64,000 bases of DNA from Ignavibacteria bacterium RIFOXYC2_FULL_35_21 (lineage in GTDB: Bacteria > Bacteroidota > Ignavibacteria > Kapaibacteriales > UBA2268). Below, piece after piece: positions 20,101-27,371 of the stretch (position 1 is the first letter of the stretch; every line of letters begins with the position of its first letter). The notes under the pieces are model-generated. The model was not told where the DNA came from. It worked only from the letters and a program-made list of their open reading frames with translations, and searched no databases. Where the stretch lies: NCBI GenBank assembly GCA_001804705.1, contig MHAY01000015.1, forward strand, positions 1 to 64,000. Reading direction: 5' to 3'. Both the position numbers and the translations under genes were made by a program.

Positions 20101-21218
20101 CGTCAAGTTTTCCATTTTTTGGTTTTGAAACATTTCCGGGTAAAAGGCCTCCAAATGCTGTCTTACAAGATAATTTCCAACAAAAAACTACTTTTGAGAT
20201 TAAAACATCAAGAAAGCTCTGGGAAGGAGCAGTTTTAGACTTGAATTGGTCAACTGAATTCGGATTTAGTAAGAACCAGACTGTACTAACCGATGGCGTC
20301 GGAAATCCGACATTTACGAACATAATTTCGCTTGAATCACTAAACAGGACTTATTTTAGTATTCCGCCAATTTTCGGAATGAATATATCAAATAATACTG
20401 TCGAGCATATAATAAGTTTGTATAATACCAGAAAAACGGAAATTGACAGGTTACCGGTTGATACAATTCAAAAGAATCAAATGTTATTGCTCGCCCTTTC
20501 GGAATCTTTCAGGGATGGACTTGAGTTTTTTAGTATCTTCGGGGGACCCGGTGGCGTGTATTTGCCAGCTATTAACTGGGGATTCAGATGGGAAGGCCTG
20601 GAAAAATGGGAGATATGGAATAAGACTTTAAAGAATGTTTCGGTTGAGCATACTTATACTTCTAAGTATTCGGAAGTGGCACAAATTACAGATAATGGAA
20701 AAACGATACAAACACAGATGGTACAAGTGGGATTTCAGCCTCTGATTGGTATTAATATGGGTTTTAATGAAGATAAGCTGAAAGGAGTGATGACTGCATC
20801 TTTCAGACTATTGACAACAGCATCATATAATTTGCTCACATCCAACAGAAATACAATTTCAAAGCAGGCAACTACAGAGATGCAGATTCAGGCTAATTAT
20901 GCGATGAGAGGATTTGAATTTCCATTTTTAGGCCTGAATTTGAAGAATGACCTTGAATTTATCTTCTTCACATCATATAAAAATAATAAAACTGCAACGT
21001 ATGACATATATGATTACCAGGGAGAAAACGGACAAACAATACAGGGCAATACACAGCTTACCATTGAACCACGTGTAAGGTATTCTATGAGTAAAAGAGT
21101 AACTGCTTCATTTTTTGTAAGGTATGACGGCACTTTCACTGAAGGAGCGGCACAGCCGGGTTACAGCACAACACAAGTGGGCTTAGACATAAGAATTAGT
21201 ATTGCAGGTGGTAGATAA
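14190..21218 (+). CDS. sprA: T9SS outer-membrane translocon protein SprA
   Basis: A 2342-residue SprA homologue, the giant outer-membrane barrel through which type IX secretion cargo crosses. Near residues 220-400 the highly conserved N-terminal region is obvious: IPVPPNPIMGIFGKP, LTLGWRWDSQNLG, TTDWNTHRQFDYDNKF, GNVNLPLPTTLIRGGQ and LFGVRSDFQFGPLF. Beta-strand-rich sequence continues to the end. The signal peptide is near residues 5-31. No ATG fits the N-terminus: the frame opens after a stop at 14178-14180 and the first start is TTG at 14190, with CTG at 14202 as alternative. Residues 82-131 come from a 54-bp tandem repeat (2.8 copies) rich in KDTS. Partners PorV and a PorE-like protein are elsewhere in the window. 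Confidence 0.95.
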   Translation: MGRSLKKIINSVVIVFFLFILSGKCSPALALEGNYFAFNYPAFNFHYTIFSTLSLYNPSFWLSFSQPLPFQLDSSITDSTMKDTSDVSNLKDTSKVTTLKDTSDVSNLKDTSKVTMLKDTNDVSNLKDTSKKETTYSKTTPFERIDTLHPKTEIKNHPKGFSSYSTIDKEVDTLTTHFDIDKHDIGYSYNIGLDEYLKIRKKSIQNVLWDSLMARYSLAEALSGGDLARLISQSTGLTIPVPPNPIMGIFGKPTININVQGELNLTLGWRWDSQNLGAVSAFGQTQSTPIFNQDIRVNVSAKIGDKLKLTTDWNTHRQFDYDNKFKLGFEGDDDDIIKLVELGNVNLPLPTTLIRGGQTLFGVRSDFQFGPLFLKTIFSQRRGERKYVDVRGGTSRMPFQIRAYDYARNHFFLDTAYRSIYREYFKNSTGVIPSNGQAIRVKEIEVWESENNIQNAAVYSTYAVAFADLNPIKAKQGVKYADSLKKVPVSTGIVEAGQFVKLDSTRFKIDYNLGTLTVLNLRADRYYAVSYRVEGATLSNDDDEYFGSFSSMPGSGTKDTLILKLIHRTNLLPAYKTLWARQMKNIYSINATNVNPDDTRIAVWYLNQNNDSSDVLPGAPDKLVTILGVDRVTNSTGNPTPDGEFDMRPPFFNFERGEITFPSLEPFREGLQSYFIKQGNEQLAAQFIYNEIYDTTYEVARRNTGRDRFIVSGEVSGRATNKIPLGAFNLAQGSVKVSLDGVPLREFEDYVVDYYSGMLTIRNQRASLPNANLKIEYEANDVFNISTRTLTGIRGDYQLFKSRKLNAGLGFTLMYYDQSAIIDRVRLGEEPVSNTMFGLDTKLQWDTPWLTKMLDALPFYDTKATSSLQLRGEWAITFPEPNKRTSEVTSDFNEPVVYIDDFEGAQRYISLGLSAAQWIHSAQPVDTLIGPDDPARAKLRGKMHWFQYFIPKVPINQVYPQKDIVQGRSNINPLNVIFNPVMRGIYNQNPLFLDSLDRDFNPADEFGSKPENREKIWSGMERLFSSFNTNFDTENIDYIEIMMKIDVREPGKTRMFIDLGQISEDIIPNGILNTEDGITKANPVANNIIDPGEDIGIDALDDAQERASGLYPMPLDPNGDPARDNYFFDFGKDDNKRNENDFRKYNNFEGNSLVSEIGQFPDTEILNKNNGQTISLDNSYYTYEVNLLPIPEINPQIVGGSPQYGWYLYRIPIRKPKSSVGNPSFANIQYIRVWFKGGQFAAQIADWRLVGAQWQRVNNFQENVTVDDSVLQISFVNIEENSEAPNYYTMPPGVQAPRQLNNPDPNQDIRLNEQSVAISVRNLRYGEERMATRIFRQLDLFYYKYLKFFVHGDGTMPDNIVPGAIPKAYTYLRFGIDSANYYEYRRPLLRGWQDINIILSQLTAIKQVRDSLGILSRQAFPVPGDPLAIFAIKGNPTLTRIQFFGFGISNPAERYPNELSTTMWIDELRLLSPEHRSDWGGVGSFDMKLADLGNINANVSHTNPNFHMLEERFGNRISSTNWSFNAQGNLEKFAPESFKNMRIPISYSHSEYVLDPEFVSNNDVKLTDAADAAGERARIDAINRGLSIEQAQVISDETRRATITKSQTLRVLDSWALTGIRLGIPINYWLIDDTFNKLTLGYSYSQEWERSPVVAERFSWQWNFTTQYSIQFTKLLTVEPFKWAEEKPFFNVYKDMKINFAPSNFTASFNLTRRRITEQSRFLETPSPVFREFSAQRQAQFTWKFTENGFLSPALDYNVSTISTLVPFELDETGQQRTGSQIASLMFLRNGNLVNLGDINNHMQTVTLNVKPRLPIGAFHKYIDMSGSFVTTYNWLNPLQPDPAIRDIAKSASWRNTIRFNTGFKFKTMTDDLFGILSSTLIKRIPDKDTSGPTVIGNILRTIKTIFFDFDKVDLIFTQSGNSLNPGVMGGTGITNFWGFWRNNDDMLGPSLAYQLGLVSNPHGGFRIHPSSSFPFFGFETFPGKRPPNAVLQDNFQQKTTFEIKTSRKLWEGAVLDLNWSTEFGFSKNQTVLTDGVGNPTFTNIISLESLNRTYFSIPPIFGMNISNNTVEHIISLYNTRKTEIDRLPVDTIQKNQMLLLALSESFRDGLEFFSIFGGPGGVYLPAINWGFRWEGLEKWEIWNKTLKNVSVEHTYTSKYSEVAQITDNGKTIQTQMVQVGFQPLIGINMGFNEDKLKGVMTASFRLLTTASYNLLTSNRNTISKQATTEMQIQANYAMRGFEFPFLGLNLKNDLEFIFFTSYKNNKTATYDIYDYQGENGQTIQGNTQLTIEPRVRYSMSKRVTASFFVRYDGTFTEGAAQPGYSTTQVGLDIRISIAGGR
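14433..14583 (+). repeat. 54-bp coding tandem repeat in sprA
   Basis: About 2.8 head-to-tail copies of an 18-codon unit encode KDTSDVSNLKDTSKVT plus two residues. Copies 1 and 2 differ at a single base (ACG to ATG codon); copy 3 carries a few changes and ends early. It lies between the signal peptide and the conserved region. Confidence 0.9.
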
Positions 21219-21694
21219 AAGTGAGTTAATTGTTAACAGTGAAAAGTTGTGGATATATTCTATTAATTTTCAATTTCCAATTTCCAATTTTCAATTTTTA
21301 ATGAATTTTCAATGAACAAATTATCAAAATATTCAATTTTATCAATGTCTATTTTCCATTTCCTAATTCCAATAATTGATTTTTCAAATAATAACTGATG
21401 TATAGCAAATTAAAAAACCTTATCAATTCAGATAAAACTTAGTAAAAATGTAATGACTCTACATAAAACCTTATTATTCACTAAACCTGTTTTGTATTAT
21501 TCTATTGTCAATTCTTTTTTAATAAGGTTAAATAAACCGGATTCCTATTTCTATACTAAGGTTCAAAGGCCATTATGCAACATGAGATAATAATTATGAA
21601 ATGCGTTTTATAAATAGATTAAATAATGGTATTTTTGAGGCTATTAATTTTACAGGAACAATGTTGTTACAGAAATATAAAATTTGGTTATATA
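21219..21694. other. Intergenic region between sprA and nfnA
   Basis: A 476-bp AT-rich gap. At 21267-21313 there are degenerate tandem TTTTCAATTTCCAA units, also found at 57888-57935. No coding signal or convincing terminator was found. The frame that extends nfnA upstream to 21626 has no family support. Confidence 0.6.
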
Positions 21695-22549
21695 ATGAAT
21701 AAAATAATTGAAGCGAGATTTTTGGCACCCGATATTAAACTATTCAAAATTGAAGCATCGAAAATTGCACAAAAAAGAAAAGCAGGCCAATTTATCATAT
21801 TGAGGGTTCATCCCGATGGTGAGAGAATACCACTTACAATTGCCGACTCGAATAGTAAAGATGGTACGATAACGATTATTGTACAAGGTGTTGGTAAAAC
21901 GACAAAACAGCTAAATACTTTAGAAGCTGGTGAATATATTCAAGACCTTGTCGGGCCTCTTGGAAAGCCTTCGGATATAGAAAATTTCGGAACGGCAGTT
22001 AGTATTGGCGGAGGCGTAGGCACCGCAATTGCATTTCCAACTGCTAAAGCTTTGAAGGAAGCAGGAAATCACGTTATAAGTATAATCGGTGGCAGAACAA
22101 AGGAACTTGTACTCCTGGAAGATGAGATGAGGGCTGTCTGTGATGAAGTATATCCGACAACGGATGATGGCTCTTATGGCTATCATGGTTTCGTTACAAA
22201 TAAACTGCAGGATTTATTAAATGAAGGCAGAAAAATTGATTTTGTGCTTGCAATAGGGCCTATACCAATGATGTCGGCAGTAGCAGAAGTAACCAGGCCT
22301 CATGGTATTAGAACAGTTGTCAGCCTGAACCCGATTATGGTAGATGGTACGGGAATGTGTGGCGGATGCAGGGCAATCGTTGATGACAAAACAGTATTCG
22401 TCTGTGTTGACGGCCCTGAATTCGATGCTCATAAAGTTAATTTTAATATTTTAACAAAGAGAAACAGGATGTATTTATTGCAGGAAAAAGTATCTTACGA
22501 GCATTACTGCAAATTGGAAAGAAAGATTAAGGAAGAAGTGGAAGTATAA
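21695..22549 (+). CDS. nfnA: NADH-dependent ferredoxin:NADP+ oxidoreductase, alpha subunit
   Basis: The 284-residue product has a ferredoxin-NADP reductase fold: an FAD-binding barrel with RKAGQFIILRVHPDGERIPLT (split around residues 23-44), an NAD-binding half with SIGGGVGTAIAFP, and a C-terminal [2Fe-2S] motif in GTGMCGGCRA and VFVCVDGPEFDAH. This is the small subunit of NfnAB, which bifurcates electrons between NADPH, NAD+ and ferredoxin. The related sulfide dehydrogenase SudB has the same architecture. ATG 21695 is chosen because the conserved sequence begins at MNKIIEARF; the upstream extension is unsupported. nfnB follows after 93 bp, supporting assignment as a pair. Confidence 0.88.
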   Translation: MNKIIEARFLAPDIKLFKIEASKIAQKRKAGQFIILRVHPDGERIPLTIADSNSKDGTITIIVQGVGKTTKQLNTLEAGEYIQDLVGPLGKPSDIENFGTAVSIGGGVGTAIAFPTAKALKEAGNHVISIIGGRTKELVLLEDEMRAVCDEVYPTTDDGSYGYHGFVTNKLQDLLNEGRKIDFVLAIGPIPMMSAVAEVTRPHGIRTVVSLNPIMVDGTGMCGGCRAIVDDKTVFVCVDGPEFDAHKVNFNILTKRNRMYLLQEKVSYEHYCKLERKIKEEVEV

Positions 22550-22572
22550 AAGTGTTGTGTTTTGAATTAAAA

Positions 22573-22601
22573 TGTAGGGGTTGAAAATTTTCAACCCTTT
22601 G
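22573..22601. repeat. Dispersed palindrome between nfnA and nfnB
   Basis: TGTAGGGGTTGAAAA followed by TTTTCAACCCTTTG, a diverged copy of the palindrome at 13837-13864. It sits inside the presumed nfnAB transcript. Confidence 0.7.
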
Positions 22602-22642
22602 TAAAATTGAAAATTGAAAATTGAAATTTTTTTTAGTGGAGA

Positions 22643-24073
22643 ATGGAAATGGCTGGTATAACACCGAAAGAGAGAATGGCTATTCAGCGCCATCATATGT
22701 TAGAGCAAGACCCTGATGTTAGAAATAAAAATTTTAGTGAAGTAAATCTGGGATATACTGTCGAGTTAGCAAAAGAGGAAGCATTAAGGTGTATTCAGTG
22801 TAAAAAACCTCTGTGTATTGACGGATGCCCTGTAACGATAAATATTCCTGCATTTATAAAGAAAATAGAAGAGGGTGATTTTAAAGCTGCTGCCGCTATA
22901 CTTAAAAAAGATAATGCATTGCCTGCAGTCTGCGGAAGAGTATGCCCCCAGGAAGAACAATGTGAAAAAGTTTGTATCGTAGGAAGAAAGAATGCACCTG
23001 TTGCTATCGGATATCTCGAAAGGTTTGCCGCCGATTGGGAAAGAGAAAATCTCGGAATACAATTAGCAGAGAAAAAACCAAGTAGCGGAAAGAAAGTTGC
23101 TATTGTTGGCGGAGGGCCTGCCGGATTGAGTTGTGCAGGGGACTTGATTCAAATGGGACATGATGTAACTGTATTCGAAGCCTTACATGAAATTGGAGGT
23201 GTTTTAATTTATGGAATACCTGAATTTCGTCTGCCCAAGGCAATAGTCAAGGCAGAAGTCGAGGGTTTAAAGCAAATGGGGGTGGAATTTCGTACAAATT
23301 CTGTTATTGGCTTAACAGATACTGTTGATGAATTACTACAGGAATATGATGCAATTTTCATTGGAGTCGGTGCAGGACTACCCTACTTTTTGAATATACC
23401 GGGGGAACAGTTAAACGGAGTTTATTCATCTAATGAATATCTGACACGAGTGAATTTGATGAAGGCGTATGACTTTCCGAGAAGCGATACTCCTATGTTT
23501 AATATAGAAGGAAAAAGAGTAGCCGTTTTCGGTGGCGGCAACACAGCAATGGATGCTGTGAGAACTTCATTGAGACTAGGAGCAACCCGGGGAATGATAA
23601 TATACCGCAGAACAGAAACTGAAATGCCTGCCAGAATAGAGGAGATTCAACATGCAAAAGAAGAAGGTGTTGAATTTATGCTTCTTGCCGGTCCGCTCGA
23701 ATTTCATGGTACTGAAGATGGATGGCTGAGAAGTGTAACAATACAGAAAATGGAACTTGGAGAACCCGATGCTTCCGGCAGAAGAAGGCCTGTTCCAATA
23801 GAAGGTGCTATTGAAGAAATTCCTATCGAAGTAGCTGTTATTGCCATAGGAAATGGTTCGAATCCAATAATAAGCAAAACCACACCTGACCTTAACGTAA
23901 ATAAATGGGGCAATATATTAGTGGATGAAAACACAATGAAGAGCAGTAAGAAGGGTGTTTTTGCCGGAGGAGATATCGTAACAGGTGGTGCTACCGTAAT
24001 ACTCGCTATGGGAGCAGGGAGAAAAGCAGCAAAAGCAATTGATGAGTACGTAAAAAATAAAGATATCTGGTAA
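22643..24073 (+). CDS. nfnB: NADH-dependent ferredoxin:NADP+ oxidoreductase, beta subunit
   Basis: A 476-residue flavoprotein of the glutamate synthase small-subunit type. The N-terminal domain has two cysteine clusters, CIQCKKPLCIDGCPV near residue 50 and CGRVCPQEEQCEKVC near 93, which bind [4Fe-4S] centres. GGGPAGLSCAGDL near 157 binds FAD, and FGGGNTAMDAVRTSLRLGA binds NADPH. The C-terminal VFAGGDIVTGGATVILAMGAGR completes the fold. Glutamate synthase GltD is very similar, but the adjacent nfnA and the absence of gltB argue for NfnB (or SudA). The start at 22643 follows GTGGAGA; ATG 22649 is two codons later. Confidence 0.9.
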   Translation: MEMAGITPKERMAIQRHHMLEQDPDVRNKNFSEVNLGYTVELAKEEALRCIQCKKPLCIDGCPVTINIPAFIKKIEEGDFKAAAAILKKDNALPAVCGRVCPQEEQCEKVCIVGRKNAPVAIGYLERFAADWERENLGIQLAEKKPSSGKKVAIVGGGPAGLSCAGDLIQMGHDVTVFEALHEIGGVLIYGIPEFRLPKAIVKAEVEGLKQMGVEFRTNSVIGLTDTVDELLQEYDAIFIGVGAGLPYFLNIPGEQLNGVYSSNEYLTRVNLMKAYDFPRSDTPMFNIEGKRVAVFGGGNTAMDAVRTSLRLGATRGMIIYRRTETEMPARIEEIQHAKEEGVEFMLLAGPLEFHGTEDGWLRSVTIQKMELGEPDASGRRRPVPIEGAIEEIPIEVAVIAIGNGSNPIISKTTPDLNVNKWGNILVDENTMKSSKKGVFAGGDIVTGGATVILAMGAGRKAAKAIDEYVKNKDIW

Positions 24074-24219
24074 ATTTTATTACTCAATTATATTGAATAA
24101 TTTACAATTTTTATTAATTTGGACAGAACTTTGTTTTGTCCTTTTATTTTTAGTTATTCGTTTTATTTATTTAATACTAACACGATAACAAGAGTAATTA
24201 AATGAAAAGATTTAATAGA

Positions 24220-24306
24220 TGTCATTCTGAGCATAGCGAAGAATCTAACTTACTTATAATTCAGAAATTAGATTCTTCATTCCGCTTTGCTCCATTCAGA
24301 ATGACA
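24220..24306. repeat. Long imperfect inverted repeat (GTCATTCTGAGC type)
   Basis: GTCATTCTGAGCATAGCGAA with GAATCTAA on the left pairs with TTAGATTCTTC and GCTTTGCTCCATTCAGAATG on the right, enclosing a short loop. It is the largest member of the repeat family also seen at 1553-1580, 45299-45324 and 57731-57750. It would form a long hairpin upstream of the acyltransferase gene. Confidence 0.85.
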
Positions 24307-24350
24307 TACATTATTCTACTAATTTTGTTTTAAATTTGGTATAAGAACTG

Positions 24351-25598
24351 ATGTCAGAAAAAAATAATGAACTCCCAAACTCTGTTGAGGGAAAGGAATA
24401 TAAAAATAAAAATATCAAGGCAAAACTGCTGTCCTCGCAGCGTATCACTACATTGGACCTTGCACGTATTCTCGCAATGATAACAATGATTATGGGACAC
24501 TCCCTGGATGCGATTGCTACACCTGCCGAATTGGATATATCACAATTTCCCTGGAATATCTGGCATTACATCAGAAGATTCACCGCTCCGATATTTCTCA
24601 CGGTTTCGGGTGCCGTTCATGTTTTTGCAAATAAAAGGGATGAAAATGGAAGGTTACAAAGGAAGACAATAATCAGAAGAGTAAAAATTGCTGTTATTCT
24701 TTCTGTAATTGGTTATTTGTTCATGTTTCCGGCATATTCCTTTTTTGATGCTTTTTTTATCGAGGCGAAGTTATGGAGACCATTTTTTCAAGTTAACATA
24801 TTACAATTGATTGGTTTTTCTCTGCTATTTGTATTATTGTTATTTTTAATAACGAAAAAGGATAAAACATTAGGAATAGTATCTTTCTCATTGGCAGTTA
24901 TAATAACTATATCATCTCCTTTTATACATAGTATTAACTGGTTTAATTATTTACCTGAATTCTTCGCTGCTTATCTATCAACAGAACACGGTTCCATGTT
25001 CCCTGTATTTCCTTATACAGGCTTTATGTTATATGGAGTTGCTTTTGGTATAATTCTAAAAATAATGGACCCTGAAAAAAGAACAAAATTTTTAATATGG
25101 GCAGGTGTTCCAATAGGTTTAGTATTTCTAATTCCAAGCTTCTTTCTTACCGATTTCTTCAAATATGAAATGGCATTCAAAGTATTGGACAAAGTAAATC
25201 CGGGAATAATTCTCAACCAGATTGGTGTGGTTTTCATTGTTCTTGCTTTTGCCGGTGTTACTTATACTTATACAAAAAAAATATCATTCTATTATGCTTT
25301 CTTTGGGAAGAATGCTCTGTTTATATATGTTGCCCACTTGATATTTTTGTTTGGTTCGGGTTGGTTCCCAAGTATTGCGAGGCTGTATCCAAAACAAATT
25401 CATATTCTACCATCCATCTTAATTTCAATAATAATTGTTCTTTTAACCTTGGGAACAGCATATTTTTACGAGTTTACTATAAATAAATTTCCGAATGCCA
25501 GAAAATATTATAAATACGCATTTTACATTATTCTTGTATATTTTCTTATTATTGGTACTTTAGCTCAGTTGATTTACCAGGAACTTTTTGCCGGATAG
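24351..25598 (+). CDS. Polytopic membrane acyltransferase-like protein (DUF1624/HGSNAT-type)
   Basis: A 415-residue integral membrane protein with about ten predicted hydrophobic segments. The N-terminal motif RITTLDLARILAMITMIMGH, then RRFTAPIFLTVSGAVH, matches the catalytic region of the heparan-alpha-glucosaminide N-acetyltransferase-like/DUF1624 family, in which the histidine in the first helix is thought to carry the acetyl group. Substrate is unknown. The next two genes, on the same strand, encode a GT-C glycosyltransferase-like and an O-antigen ligase-like protein, so modification of a surface polysaccharide is a reasonable inference. Confidence 0.7.
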   Translation: MSEKNNELPNSVEGKEYKNKNIKAKLLSSQRITTLDLARILAMITMIMGHSLDAIATPAELDISQFPWNIWHYIRRFTAPIFLTVSGAVHVFANKRDENGRLQRKTIIRRVKIAVILSVIGYLFMFPAYSFFDAFFIEAKLWRPFFQVNILQLIGFSLLFVLLLFLITKKDKTLGIVSFSLAVIITISSPFIHSINWFNYLPEFFAAYLSTEHGSMFPVFPYTGFMLYGVAFGIILKIMDPEKRTKFLIWAGVPIGLVFLIPSFFLTDFFKYEMAFKVLDKVNPGIILNQIGVVFIVLAFAGVTYTYTKKISFYYAFFGKNALFIYVAHLIFLFGSGWFPSIARLYPKQIHILPSILISIIIVLLTLGTAYFYEFTINKFPNARKYYKYAFYIILVYFLIIGTLAQLIYQELFAG

Positions 25599-25690
25599 AA
25601 AAATGAAAATAGAAAATTTAGATTATCAATTTTTAAATGAAAATCAATTTGTTAAAGAAACTTCTGAAAAATTGAAATATTATGCTAGAT

Positions 25691-25761
25691 TGTCATTCCT
25701 GCGAAAGCAGGAATCCGGTTCTGGAGCAACATTATGGATACCCGCTTTCGAGGGTATGACA
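25691..25761. repeat. Dispersed inverted repeat (GTCATTCCTGCGAAAGCAGG type)
   Basis: TGTCATTCCTGCGAAAGCAG on the left matches CCCGCTTTCGAGGGTATGACA on the right as an imperfect inverted repeat. This is a common dispersed element of environmental genomes whose translation gives FLRKQESG...WIPAFEGMT. A 67-codon open frame at 25588-25791 runs through it. Confidence 0.85.
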
Positions 25762-25810
25762 TATAGAGAATATTTTTCAGATGTTTGTTAAAATAATTGC
25801 AGGTTAATAA

Positions 25811-27331
25811 ATGAAATACCTCGGGATTCTTACGGTTGTTATTTTTGTTGCGATTTTTTCATTATCATTCAGAAACGAAACGTCCATCATTGACCACCCA
25901 ATTATCGAAGATGCATATTACACATTTTCAGTTGCAAAAAACATAGCACATGGAAATGGTATCAGTGCTGACGGAGAAAATCTGACAAATGGATTTCAAC
26001 CATTATATACCTTCCTGATTGTACCTGCATTTGCAATTACAAATAATGATTATTTGTCAGTTAGAATAATTTTTATCTTTTTGGTACTTCTATTTACAGC
26101 ATCAGCATTTTTATTTGCATCAATAATACGAGACACTTTTTCTGAATTATTAAAAATAGGTAAAAAGGAATTGTATTGGATATCCTTTTTTATTTACTTA
26201 TCCTCAACTTTATTTTTTAAAAATCAACTTAATGGCCTGGAAACAGGATTAATATTTTTCTTATTATTAGCATTTATAAGATATTATCAGAAAATAGATA
26301 AATTTAATTATAAAAACATTATTATACTTGGTGTATTACAAGGATTATTGGTTATTACAAGAATTGATTCTGTTTTTCTTGTTATAATATTTTTCATTTT
26401 TATCCTTACAAAAAAAGAAATGGCGTTTAAGAACCGATTAATTTTTGCTTTATTATCCGGCTTAATAGCATTCATCATTTCTTTGCCATGGTGGTGGTAT
26501 AATTACCATTATTTTAATTCAATAATGCCATCAAGCGGACGTTCACAATTTGGTTATGACTTCAAAATCCATAGAATTTTTAACATTTTAAGTGCTATAG
26601 CACAAAATTTAGTACCTGACACTTATACTTTTGATAGAGTTATAGTTGGTTGGGGTGGTATTTTTGCCAGGTTTGGATTGGTGATTTTTATTATTTTATT
26701 TTTAAAAATAAAATTACCAGGTTTAATAAAAAAATTGTCTGATAATAATAGAATGAATTATAGATTTTTAGAAATTCTATATGTCGTAACTCTATTTTCG
26801 ATTGTATTAATATTTTGGTATTTCTTATTCTCATCAGCGAGCCATTTTTATCACAGATACCTGTGTTCAATTACATTAATTGGTCAAATATTAACTGTCA
26901 TATTCATTAGTTATTTGTTTGTGAATAAAAAAATATTTTATTACAGTTTAACATCATTATTGGCAATGGCTTTGGTCATTATTACCGTTACTCTTCATTC
27001 GGGAAAATTAATGAACAAAAGTCAATTTTATAAATACCAGTTGCCACTTGTGATGAAATATGTACCAGAAACTGAATTTGTTTCCGCATCTCAAAGCGGA
27101 ACACTTGGTTTTTTTAGGAAAAAAGTTTTAAATCTTGATGGAAAGGTTAATAATGATGTATTAAAATATAATAAGAGAATACCCGAATATCTATCTTTAA
27201 AAAAAGTAAAATGGTTTTGTGACTGGAAATTTTTTGCAGAGTTAAATTTAGGAAACAATCCTGAAAAAGCAGGTTGGAAATTAATACACCGTTATGGAGA
27301 TTTTAATTTATACCATAAATCATCGGAATGA
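25811..27331 (+). CDS. GT-C fold membrane glycosyltransferase-like protein
   Basis: A 506-residue polytopic protein. The first periplasmic loop reads IIEDAYYTFSVAKNIAHGNG, then TNGFQPLYTFL, with the acidic DAYYTF motif expected of GT-C enzymes (PMT/ArnT/GT39-like) that use polyprenyl-phosphate sugars. Ten or more hydrophobic stretches and a C-terminal soluble tail follow. Donor and acceptor are unknown. It is preceded by the acyltransferase-like gene and followed by an O-antigen ligase-like gene, suggesting a small envelope-glycan locus. Confidence 0.72.
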   Translation: MKYLGILTVVIFVAIFSLSFRNETSIIDHPIIEDAYYTFSVAKNIAHGNGISADGENLTNGFQPLYTFLIVPAFAITNNDYLSVRIIFIFLVLLFTASAFLFASIIRDTFSELLKIGKKELYWISFFIYLSSTLFFKNQLNGLETGLIFFLLLAFIRYYQKIDKFNYKNIIILGVLQGLLVITRIDSVFLVIIFFIFILTKKEMAFKNRLIFALLSGLIAFIISLPWWWYNYHYFNSIMPSSGRSQFGYDFKIHRIFNILSAIAQNLVPDTYTFDRVIVGWGGIFARFGLVIFIILFLKIKLPGLIKKLSDNNRMNYRFLEILYVVTLFSIVLIFWYFLFSSASHFYHRYLCSITLIGQILTVIFISYLFVNKKIFYYSLTSLLAMALVIITVTLHSGKLMNKSQFYKYQLPLVMKYVPETEFVSASQSGTLGFFRKKVLNLDGKVNNDVLKYNKRIPEYLSLKKVKWFCDWKFFAELNLGNNPEKAGWKLIHRYGDFNLYHKSSE

Positions 27332-27371
27332 TACGTCGAATTATTGAATTATATAAACGATTAAAGACAAA

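Noticed and set aside
22643-24073. Glutamate synthase small subunit (gltD)
   Set aside because: No gltB is present and the upstream gene is the NfnA-type partner with a 2Fe-2S motif, so NfnB fits better.
25588-25791. 67-codon open frame after the acyltransferase gene
   Set aside because: Its second half is the translation of a dispersed inverted repeat (FLRKQESG...WIPAFEGMT), a well-known false gene source. A short real N-terminal part from ATG 25603 cannot be excluded but has no support.
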